Position numbers and translations under genes: made by a program. A DNA stretch of 64,000 nucleotides, taken from the NCBI GenBank assembly GCA_032433595.1, contig JASWJB010000014.1, positions 215,134 through 279,133 of the forward strand. The letters run 5' to 3'. The notes under the pieces were generated by a model. It worked only from the letters and a program-made list of their open reading frames with translations, had not been told where the DNA came from and did no database searches. The DNA comes from Conoideocrella luteorostrata (taxonomy: Eukaryota > Ascomycota > Sordariomycetes > Hypocreales > Clavicipitaceae). This document shows, piece after piece, positions 52,171 to 61,375 of this stretch (the first letter of the stretch is position 1; each line of letters opens with the position of its first letter).

Positions 52171-53621
52171 CTAATTTTTGGCGGTCAGTAGCTCGAGGTG
52201 CCAAAGTGTGTCACGCTGAGGTCTAATCGCAGCATACCTCAGAGTACCAACGCCACCTGCCTCCAGCAAAAACGCAGGGCCGTCTTGCAGAGACTTGCCA
52301 GCCCAACGCATAGCCAAAGCGCGAAGAATGTGGCCGTGAGCAACAATCAGTACGTCGCCGTGAACGTTGCTATCCATGGGCTGCCCAATGGCAGGCTCAT
52401 GCCACTTGTCACGGATCTGTCTGATGAGTCGGTCGAGTCTCTCTGTAATTTGGTTGGGACTCCTGAAGATTTGCACACCTAATATCAGTAACAAGATATC
52501 GTCATAACGGCCGGTGCAATTGTGGGTTGCTGCAGGAAAGCTTCATGCACTTACTCGCCTCCGGGGCATCCGTCCCTCCAGATGTCCCACATCCCGTCGA
52601 TTCCCTTGTCGGCCCGTATCTTACGTATCTCGGGAGAGGTGATACCCTCGTAGTCACCGTAATCCCACTCCCTAATATCCTCCGTCACTTCTACCTTGGC
52701 TCGACACTGCAGGCCATTCGGCTCGCTAGCGCCATGCGCCTGCCACGGCAAGTCCCCTGATATTCCCAAGTTTATCAGCTCAAAGGTACGTTGCGCCCGC
52801 TTTCTTGGTGAAACATATCTGCCACATATACATGCCGTTAGCTTAGCTGGATATCGATTATCCCGTTGGGGTAAGTTGCAGGAGGAAAAGCTTGAATCTC
52901 ATGCAGGGTAAGCATGTCAACTAAGTCGTGGCTCCATTCACGTTCTTTGGTGGGCCAACGACTCCGGTGAGTGCCACTATACGCTGAAGGTTCAGTTATA
53001 GGGGGGCGTGTGTGGAATATCAATGCATGTCAGCCCGTCCGCCCGCCCGCCCGTCCGTCCCGCGTATCCGCATATACAAAGCATATCCGTGCAACGTCGG
53101 TTCGGGGAGAGGCTGGAGGTGGTATTCCGTGTATGTATGCGTGTGCGTGTGTGTGGGCTCGCGCGCGTGTGTCTAGTGACTCATCACGAGTCTCGCAGAC
53201 AAAGGCGGTCTGGCGTGTGTGTTACCATGGTTGGGCTGCAGCGTCGGAACGCGCTGTGGCGGTTCAGTCGACCAAGGCGATGCAGTTTTGGCAACAAGCA
53301 TGTGCGGTTATGTCGACGGTTGAGTAACGACATCTAAGCAACAAGTTTCACGCGCCAAAGGAAAAACGAAAAACGAAAAAAGAAAAAAGAAAAAAACCAC
53401 GGACGACTTTTGAGAACAAAGAAAAGTAGCAAATTGACTCACATGTGCACCAGCTTGTGAGGGACAATCAAGCGATCGTCTCCGACGAGGGCTTTCCCCG
53501 TTGCGCGGACTCTCTTCTCGCCGTTCTCGGTGAGGGGAATGTCTGTCCTGCCGGTGTGCTTCCCGCTCAGTGACCATTCGGTCTCGCCGTGACGGACGAG
53601 GAATAGGCGAGGCGTTGTCAT
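52171..53621 (-). CDS. SHB17: histidine phosphatase, sedoheptulose-1,7-bisphosphatase (SHB17) type
   Basis: This is a phosphoglycerate-mutase superfamily phosphatase like yeast Shb17, which hydrolyses sedoheptulose-1,7-bisphosphate in riboneogenesis. Exons are 53621-53443, 52818-52555 and 52462-52171, giving 244 aa. The catalytic RHG lies in [18 protein letters not shown]; the second catalytic His is in [21 protein letters not shown] and [13 protein letters not shown] are family landmarks. Intron 2 (52463-52554) must end at CTTCAG; an earlier TTAG breaks the frame, and the chosen site gives [12 protein letters not shown]. Intron 1 is 624 nt (52819-53442), far longer than any other here, with GT-rich and CCCG-rich simple sequence. 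No missing exon is needed. The start MTTPRLF is the first ATG before the conserved strand. Alternative: another low-specificity acid phosphatase of the family. Confidence 0.88.
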
Positions 53622-55766
53622 ATTTGGGATTGCCAACGAGCGACGGGTCGGGTCGGGTGGATGGGTGATGTATTTGGCGCAACAGACAATGTTAACAAGA
53701 CTCGAGTGCTTGCATAGATAGACAGGCAGGTGCAGGTGAACCGACAAGGGTGCCAGGCAGGCGATGGACTAATAATATCGAGGCCCCAAATCAGAGAGAT
53801 GGATGATTAAATAGTAGCAGGCAGGCCAGGAGGTCAGGAGGTCAATTGATGAGACAGGGATGCCGCACAGCAGCGAATGAGCCGAGACGAAATGGCAGAA
53901 ATGACAGAGATGAGATAATTAATGCATGGCGATGGCTGATGGGATGATGCGAGGACGCAAGATGGAGGGGCAGTACAGATAGATGGAGGGGAGTGTCGGG
54001 CGAGTGTTGGCACGGCGAGCTTGGCAGAGCTCCTGTGGAGATTGGCGTCATCAACACCCGGCTGCCCGGAAGCGGCCCCATCGTGACTGACTGCAGCTAC
54101 CTACTACAATAGTCACTACTCCGTAGCAACTATCTTCTTGAGTACCTGGGCACTGCGAACGGAGTACTTGCTGAATGGAGCACGGAGTACGGAGTACGCC
54201 GGGGCTACAATGCAATACACAACAACGCACCGCAATGCACCGCAATGCACCGCAATACGGTGACTCCGTACTCCGTACTCTGTGCACGGTGGCTACGATA
54301 CATTGCCACTCGCTCTTCAATCCAATGCATGCACTTCCACGCACTTCGCATGCATGTTTGTCTTACTATGCAGAATAGACACGTACATGCGTACGGAGTA
54401 TAAACAGTCGTTTTCTCAGCACCTTCCTGTCCGCTGCGACCAGGCCGCTGCACAATCAGTCTGTTCGAGGTTTCGGATGCTCCATCTGCGCCCACCACAC
54501 AACACGACGCGTCCTGTAGCACACAGAGTACGGTGTGATGGCTGGAATCGCACGCTGTATGCGATCAACGGCTCGCGTTTCCAAATGTTCTCCTTGCGGC
54601 AAGCCACAGAATGCAATCTCCTTGAGGCTTGTAAGGCTCCTCGCACGTATATACAGGGCTATGAGCCAGGAAAATCACTTGTCGCCTACTTTCTATAGTA
54701 ATAATAGTCGTTCTATCCCGTTAAATACCAATCGCAACATCACTTTTACCAGGCTTTAGTGTGCCACGCGGCCACTGGAAGTCAACAGCTACAATGGGGA
54801 ACGTGGACGTGGGATAGTTGAGAGATGTGCAGCTCATAGTTCGAGGTGCAAACCAAATGCGGCGCGTCAAGGCCAAACCGGAGCAAGTTTGCGACCACGA
54901 TCCATTTCACAACTTCCGATAACTACGCGAGTTAACTAGTGACTTGCCCGTTCGGTTTCACAGCCATTCGCCTACATATCCCTGAAACACAAACCGACAC
55001 ATAACCAGCTCCGTTCCGTTGTTAACTAGCCACTCTATGGAGCACGAAAACCGCTGCTCCGACTGCTATTGTTTGGTCGGCCACTTGTAACATCCACCGC
55101 ACCCCGTACTCCTGTAATTTTTGCCCCATAGAAACCCCATTCGCTGCCCACGTCCCTAGAGAAAAAAAAATGCCATCATCTGCGCAGAAACATGATAAAG
55201 AGACATCTCTGCCCATATCCCATGTTGGGGCCTGTTGCAGGACATTGTAAAGTCACGGACGCTCTTTCCTTCTTGATATTCCCTGCGTTCATACGCCGTA
55301 TACTCCAGAAGTATTCAGCCCTACTAGTACGAGCCTGCTGGATTAGTCATGATCCTTGCGTCCAGATCCATGGCGTGCAGAGCGCAAACCTCTTCGTCAC
55401 AACTCGGCAGCCGCATCGACGACGTTGAACTCTCCATTCTTAGCCGGCGCTGCGAATCGCAAGACTCGATCAAACAGCCGTCAACTCCTCTACCGCATCC
55501 ACTGTCATTACCCCAGCGTCACCGTCGCCGACAAAGCTCTTCCTGCTCTTCGACGCCCTCCTCGCCTTCTACGTCGAGATCCTCATCCCCAAGCCGCCCT
55601 CTGACAGAAACACTCTTCAATTGCGAATACACTGTAACTGTTCGGCCTCATAACAGCCTGTACATGACCTCCACCCAGCGACAAAAGAGAGCTGAACAGA
55701 TTTGGCGAGAATTCTGGTAGCATTCTTCAAGCCACCTCATTGTTCCGCCCCAAGGACAGAAGAAAA
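53622..55766. other. intergenic with motif cluster
   Basis: 2.1 kb between SHB17 and the small membrane protein. Four exact TACGGAGTA/TACTCCGTA motifs lie at 54117, 54188, 54269 and 54392, together with the hairpin-flanked decamer repeat at 54184-54280. The part at 55349-55740 has open frames with coding-like codon use in more than one frame; see findings. Confidence 0.5.
54184..54280. repeat. stem-loop of motif pairs around a decamer repeat
   Basis: The left arm carries GAGTACGGAGTAC (54185-54197) and the right arm its complement (54268-54280). The roughly 70-nt loop includes three copies of GCACCGCAAT (54227-54256). Confidence 0.8.
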
Positions 55767-56115
55767 ATGGCCTATCAATGGACGAGACAAGAGAAATTTA
55801 AACAAGGTGTATGGTCCGTCGCTATAGCAGCCGTTATTGCTGTTGGTGCCATAACAGGCGCACAACTAAAAACTGATCAGCAGAAAGAAATGGTATGTAT
55901 GTCTCTCTTTTTATTGGAATGCATTGAGGAAACGCGGAAGGCTCATGATACGATTCAAGGCAATTAAACAATTCAGAACGACCTCGACGGCAGACCAAAT
56001 TGCGATTTTAAATGCACAGAAGGACCACTTACTTCAACAGAAGGCTGGACTAGAACGAAAGCTCGATGTGTTCAAGGAGCGTGTTCGAGAGCGGGAGAGC
56101 AAAAAGAGCAATTGA
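55767..56115 (+). CDS. small single-pass membrane protein, conserved fungal type
   Basis: 93 aa from exons 55767-55892 and 55960-56115; the intron at 55893-55959 is phase 0 with a GTATGT donor and CAAG acceptor. It starts MAYQWTRQEKFKQGVW, followed by one hydrophobic helix (about 16-36, SVAIAAVIAVGAITGA), then a polar coiled-coil-like tail (ILNAQKDHLLQQKAGLERKL) rich in Lys and Glu. I recall similar unnamed small proteins in other filamentous fungi, but no function. The short basic N-terminus plus one helix would fit a mitochondrial or ER membrane subunit (inference only). A later CAG acceptor (55978) breaks phase. It is convergent with UBP6, 310 bp away. Confidence 0.72.
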
Positions 56116-56425
56116 TTGAGAAAGAGCAAAAATGGCATAGGAGTCTCTTATGTGGAACAGGTGGGCAATGAATGCATTGGATGGCGTTTTTGATGAGCAA
56201 GAGATACCCCCTAGACATTGTACAATTCAAAGTATGCATATATCGCTTGCATTCCTCAGTAACTATCCATTACACTGATGAGCCTATTTTGACAACGCAG
56301 TATGCTGTAGTTAAGGTCCAGAAATGCCACTTCCCCGTCTAATGCCGTGCCCGTTCGTTTATAAAAGGAAAAATTGTCATCGTCAAGAGTCTCCAGCCGG
56401 CTAACTAAACCTGAAGCCCGCCCGT
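56116..56425. other. short intergenic between convergent genes
   Basis: 310 bp holding both 3' flanks; nothing else seen. Confidence 0.6.
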
Positions 56426-58216
56426 TTACTCAAGCAAGCCGTCTGCCGAAGGCAAGGGAACAGCCTTGTATAGTAGAATAAGCGCAGAGTGCGATTCACC
56501 GCCACCAGCCAGAGCCTCGACCTTGTCCACGGTCACCTCCGTCACCTTGTCATCGTTGAACCACCACCAGTTGCCATCCTCCTCCTCTTTCTTTCCAGTC
56601 TTAACATCGACAGGGGCCGTCTTCTTGACATATGCAGTGTAGTGACCACTATCAGCACTGGCGCCTTGGTGTGTGACTACGCCGCGAAGTTCATAAAGAC
56701 CAGACTGGTTGGCGCCGTCATCGTCGCGAAGCGCAGGGTTGATCAAAGAGTTCAATTCCTTCTTGGCAGCGAGGAGAGCAGCGTTTTGCTCGGCTTCGAT
56801 TTCGGCATCCGTCTTGAAGGTTTCACCCATCACGGTGTCGCCATCGGCTGAATTCTCGGGTTTCTTGTCCTTATTCTCGGCACCTTTCCTCTCTCTCTTC
56901 TCAGCCTCCTTCCTCTCTTTATCTTTCTTTTCTTTCTCCGAAGGCAAGCCAGCGCCGCCCGGAATATCGCCGACGTCGTGGTCGGGGTTCCTCTTACGGC
57001 GCTTACGGGCACGCTCAATATCTTCCTCGTCTTTTCTGACTTCGCGTACCTTGTCGCGAACAGGAACCAGAGCTTTTCTCAGCTCATCTGAGCAAAATTC
57101 AACAATGTCCAACTCCTGGGGAAATGTGACTTTCCTCATAATCTTGGCCTTTTTCTGTGTCTCTCGTTTCCAAAAGAATCGTACAAAGTGGACTGTCAGG
57201 TATTTAGGAGCTCGCGAAATTTTGGACGACTTGGTGTAAGTGGCGTCACGGCCCAAAACATCCGATTTCTTTTCCAACTTTTCGCTGAGAGCGGCTAAGA
57301 TTCCGTCTCGAAGGTGGTTCGTTGTGCCATCAATATGGCAGTTCAGCTTGTAAAATTGATCCGTAGACCTGACAGCATGTTCGCCACCGTTACGAGCTTC
57401 TTCTTCGTCGCATTCAAGCGTTGACGAAAACTGTCCAGACATGTACTTGTCCACAAACGAGATTTCAGCAGCGTCTTCTAGTTGCTTGACCTTGACCTTT
57501 TGGCTGAGTTGCTGGACAATCTGCGACCACGCCTCTTCGGCATCCTGTTGGGCATAGCCATCATTGGACTTGGACTTCTCGGCAAATTGGGGGAATACGA
57601 CCCGAAGAGCAGTGAGAAAGTTTATAGGCTGGAAGGCATCTTCTGTTTCACCCATCTTCTTGTATACGCTTGCCAGCTGCGCAGCCAAATCCACCTGCGG
57701 CATGCCTAGCCCGGACCCTGATATACTGGGTGTATATTTCTGTAGAGAAGTTTGAAGCTCGGTGATCGATCGCAATGTTTGTAGAGTCGAGTTCAGGTAG
57801 CAGGTGTTTCCAAGATTAACTAGTCCGGCGGGTGTGGCGCCAACTTGCTGGGCACGTTCAGCCGCGGTCATGTCCTCGACGAATTTGATTTGAGCCTTGG
57901 GGCGGACAAGATCACTGCCGCCCCCAGGAGTGCCCATCATCATGATAACCTGACCGGCTTTGAGGCCGAGCTTGTTCATGTCGGCGTCATCCTTCAACTG
58001 ACCGCCCTTGATCAGGATCTTTTGTCGGTCGGGCTCAACGTTGGTCAAACTGAAGAGCTGCAGCTTAAAGTCTTCGCCAGTCGAAGACGTGTCGATTTCG
58101 ACGTCGTACTTTTTGCCTTGGTGCTTGACCACAACTAGAATTTGCGTTGTCAGCAGCTTCGCCATTGGCGGTGAAGCTTTACATGGAGGGGTAAACAAAC
58201 CGGTCATTGAAGCCAT
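56426..58216 (-). CDS. UBP6: proteasome-associated deubiquitinase UBP6 (USP14 type)
   Basis: This USP-family cysteine protease trims ubiquitin chains at the 26S proteasome base. Exons are 58216-58201 and 58134-56426, giving 574 aa. The N-terminal ubiquitin-like domain (1-80) begins MASMTVVVKHQGKKYDVE after removal of a 66-nt intron (58135-58200; GTTTGT donor, GCTGAC branch, TTCTAG acceptor). That intron has no stop and keeps the frame, so reading through it would give 596 aa with 22 extra residues before the UBL. The Cys box is GLVNLGNTCYLNSTLQ (Cys 117), the His box DSGHYTAYVKK (about 520), then WWWFNDDKVTEV. A Lys/Glu-rich charged insert (about 385-450) lies inside the catalytic domain. Divergent from ARPC4. 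Confidence 0.94.
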   Translation of the reverse strand: MASMTGLFTPPCKASPPMAKLLTTQILVVVKHQGKKYDVEIDTSSTGEDFKLQLFSLTNVEPDRQKILIKGGQLKDDADMNKLGLKAGQVIMMMGTPGGGSDLVRPKAQIKFVEDMTAAERAQQVGATPAGLVNLGNTCYLNSTLQTLRSITELQTSLQKYTPSISGSGLGMPQVDLAAQLASVYKKMGETEDAFQPINFLTALRVVFPQFAEKSKSNDGYAQQDAEEAWSQIVQQLSQKVKVKQLEDAAEISFVDKYMSGQFSSTLECDEEEARNGGEHAVRSTDQFYKLNCHIDGTTNHLRDGILAALSEKLEKKSDVLGRDATYTKSSKISRAPKYLTVHFVRFFWKRETQKKAKIMRKVTFPQELDIVEFCSDELRKALVPVRDKVREVRKDEEDIERARKRRKRNPDHDVGDIPGGAGLPSEKEKKDKERKEAEKRERKGAENKDKKPENSADGDTVMGETFKTDAEIEAEQNAALLAAKKELNSLINPALRDDDGANQSGLYELRGVVTHQGASADSGHYTAYVKKTAPVDVKTGKKEEEDGNWWWFNDDKVTEVTVDKVEALAGGGESHSALILLYKAVPLPSADGLLE

Positions 58217-59490
58217 GGCTGCACAAGAGGATACAATTGAGAAATTATATCAAGCAGTGGCCGGGTAAAATGCAAATTAGATCTACCAGGGATCATCAAA
58301 GACAGACGTTACAAGATGCAATAGAGCCGGAGTTGATTTGGCGAAACAAATGTGCAGCGCGGTTGGGGAAGAGGCGATAGAAGAGGGAAGAAGATTCTCA
58401 ATGTTGGTAGCAGGTGCGTCACGGCGCTGCTGGCTTGCGCCTGGTGGTGTGCCGTCCACCCCGGCCGGATCAAGCTTGGAAGAAAGTCGCCCCGCCGTCA
58501 CCTGCGAGCTGTGGCATGAATCAGGAAGCTCCCAAAGATAACGTCTCGGCTGACCAAAATGAACATAAGAGAAAGAGAAAATGCCCAGCAGCCTACAATC
58601 CGTAAACATCCACATCTATATTTACCAGGCTAAGTTCTTTCAAAAGGGATATCTCACCTTGAGTAAGGTCAATTGCTTCTGCGCAGACAATTCTGCGAGC
58701 GAAATACACGTGCTTGCTTGTTGGGGCAAAGATGGCAGACTACCCTAAAGGTTACGCAGTGAAAAGAAGCCAGTCTACGGAGTACTATGGACTTCCATCC
58801 CATAGCTGTGATAGTCTGCATATCGACTTGTGGTCAGATGAATGCCAGACATCGTTTCCTCCCTTGCAAGTTTCTGGTGAAAATTTCGTGATATGCACGG
58901 ACGGATGTGCCGATGAGCGTAGCTACAAAGACAACACACTTAACAGGTCATGAAATGAAGAAGCTAAAGCCTCGATACATGTTTCCGGTTTGATTTACTC
59001 TTCCAAACTACTTGTCTACGAAGCGATAACTGTTCGCGGAGCTTACTTCATTCGGTTGTGGACGCATGCTTTACAGCAACCAAGTTCACGAGCCTTGGTG
59101 TCCAGATACCACGCTCGGTCTTTTCGTTGGCAGTTTGTGCGCGAACCCAACACAGTCGCTCTCTAGGGGTGACATGATGTGCGCATATGATAATGATAAA
59201 GGGATGTGCATACACGTACAAAACACGTCGTGTCATTCTTTAAGCAAAGGCAGCGTCTTGTAGTTACTCTGTACAAGAATTTGGTAATTCGCGCCGAGAG
59301 AAGGTCGGGCTGTCACGTGAGGATAGTTGCTCATGCGCCTCGTCACGGGCCCCCACCACGCAACGTCAGACAGCTCCAACCTACAAAGAGACCCCGCTGA
59401 AGTAACTCATTTCTACACAGCGAATGGACGTCACCGACCGCGCTCTATCTTACATGCGCAATTAGTTCGGGCTTGTTGCTTCTAGTCACC
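58217..59490. promoter_or_regulatory. divergent promoter region, UBP6 / ARPC4
   Basis: 1.27 kb between divergent starts, with one TACGGAGTA motif at 58776-58784. No gene is supported here. Confidence 0.5.
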
Positions 59491-60234
59491 ATGGTGAGAG
59501 ATCACGGAGGCAGCGGATCAGATGACTGGATTGCTATCTAACATATGCGGCTACTCTAGTCTCAATCTCTGCGGCCGTATTTGCAGTGCGTGCGGAGCAG
59601 CTTGACTGCTGCCCTGACGCTGTCCAACTTTGCCTCCCAGACAGCTGAGCGACACAATGTTCCAGAGATCGAGGCACAGACGTCTCCCGAAGTTCTCTTG
59701 ACTCCGTTAACTATTGCGCGAAACGAGAATGAGCGCGTCCTCATCGAGCCGAGCATCAACTCTATCCGAATTAGCATCAAGATCAAACAAGCAGACGAGA
59801 TCGAGCACATCTTAGTCCATAAATTCACAAGATTTCTCACCCAAAGAGCGGAGTCATTCTTCATTCTACGAAGGAAGCCAATCAAGGTATGTACTGTTCT
59901 CGAGCTTGAATATGGGCAGAGCAGCAACATTCTGACAGCTGATTAGGGATACGATATCTCCTTCTTAATAACAAACTTCCACACCGATGAGATGCTGAAG
60001 CACAAGCTGGTTGACTTTATTATACAATTTATGGAGGACGTAGACAAGGAGATTTCTGAAATGAAGCTTTTCGTATGTTGCAAGCCTGCATCTCTGTGGG
60101 ACGTTTTACTCTAGGCTAACCGTTGCAGCTGAATGCGAGAGCGCGATTTGTGGCTGAATCCTTCTTGACCCCGGTATGTTGATCACCCTGTGGAATAGTG
60201 CTATTATGCTGACAGTTGGTTCTAGTTCGATTAA
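59491..60234 (+). CDS. ARC19: Arp2/3 complex subunit ARPC4 (p20, Arc19)
   Basis: This is a core subunit of the Arp2/3 complex that nucleates branched actin at endocytic patches. Exons are 59491-59493 (the ATG alone), 59560-59886, 59947-60072, 60129-60173 and 60226-60234 (Phe-Asp-stop), giving 169 aa, the usual size. Landmarks: [58 protein letters not shown], ending AESFLTPFD. The four introns are 66, 60, 56 and 52 nt, and every phase is 0. The start is certain because SQSLRPY needs a preceding Met and the TCACCATG|GTGAGA junction supplies it. Both terminal coding exons are tiny (3 and 9 nt), which automatic gene finders may miss. Confidence 0.95.
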
Positions 60235-61375
60235 GTGTTGGGAAATGGACAAAACAAGCTTGAAGGTGTGGCGGGCTGGGACTTATTACCTGTACAAGCA
60301 TTCGAACCCTCTCGAGAGCATCATATTATTCGACCTCAACGAAGTACTGAAACATCTGGCTTGCATGATAGGGCTACTTTCAATGATAGATACGACGTCG
60401 CTGTTTGTAGCAGCAATGAAAATGATTTACAGTTACTATGTTTTCCCTTCTTCGTGCGGAAGCGATCGTTTTGTGTTCTGGAAGTAATGAAATGGCGACA
60501 AGGCTAGGCTGAAACTCGATACACCAAATAACGTGCAGGACGGCAATTGGAGCAGCAGCGAATCACTTGACTAAACTTGCATAAATAGATGCATTGTTGA
60601 GGAAAGTCACTGACGACTTGATCGACACAGTGCTAATTCGCCTTGCGAGACGGTTGAACTCTGGCAAAAGCTCCAATGACTTGTCACTCATCATATTCAC
60701 GGCGTGGCTCCAGCACATTGTCCTAACTCTGCGGCCGACTGGTGGTCTCGGCTCGCAGCTGTCAACCAGCTGCGGAGAACTTCACCAACACACTCTCCAC
60801 TTCGCCGTGCAGCAGCGTGTTCTGGCCGCGCCGCCGGCAAACCAAACCAAACAAACTAACTAACCTTTCACCCGTGTTCAATTGGCGAGCAAACAATAGT
60901 AGTTGTGGTGGCTAGTGCATGATTTTGAATCAACTCTTCCTTTTTTTTTGGACTTTTGTTTTTGTGTGTTTCACTTTACCACTCAATTTCCGCTTTCCTT
61001 GAATCTTCTAGACTTTTATCGCGGCTCGCTAAAAAATTGAGTACTCGAGAGCTTACAATCTCATGCTGGGCATTGGGAGTTTTCTTTGCAGCCAAACCTG
61101 GAAATAAAACGGCAGAGGTATGTGGTTTCTTTTCTACGTCTTTAACGATGTGATACACGGGGCATTGGGATCATGACGCGGAAGAATCCTCGTATTCTGG
61201 CGTAGCTCGCTAATTCTCTACAGGGATTGTGCATTTTCACTGGAAGTCGGCGAACTTCTTTGAAGTCTTAGGAAGCTACCAATCGTTTTCCTTGAGCTAT
61301 TCGCTTATATTTGATTGCCAAAACATCGTCTACAAGATAACAGCACAACGCGGTCTGAAGAACGCTACTCTCGCC
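60235..61375. other. intergenic, ARPC4 to RRM gene
   Basis: 1.14 kb. T-rich stretches (about 60930-60975) precede the RRM gene. No gene is recognised. Confidence 0.5.

Noticed and set aside
52463..52490. earlier acceptor (ATATTAG) for SHB17 exon 3
   Set aside because: It gives the wrong phase; the downstream CTTCAG restores [12 protein letters not shown].
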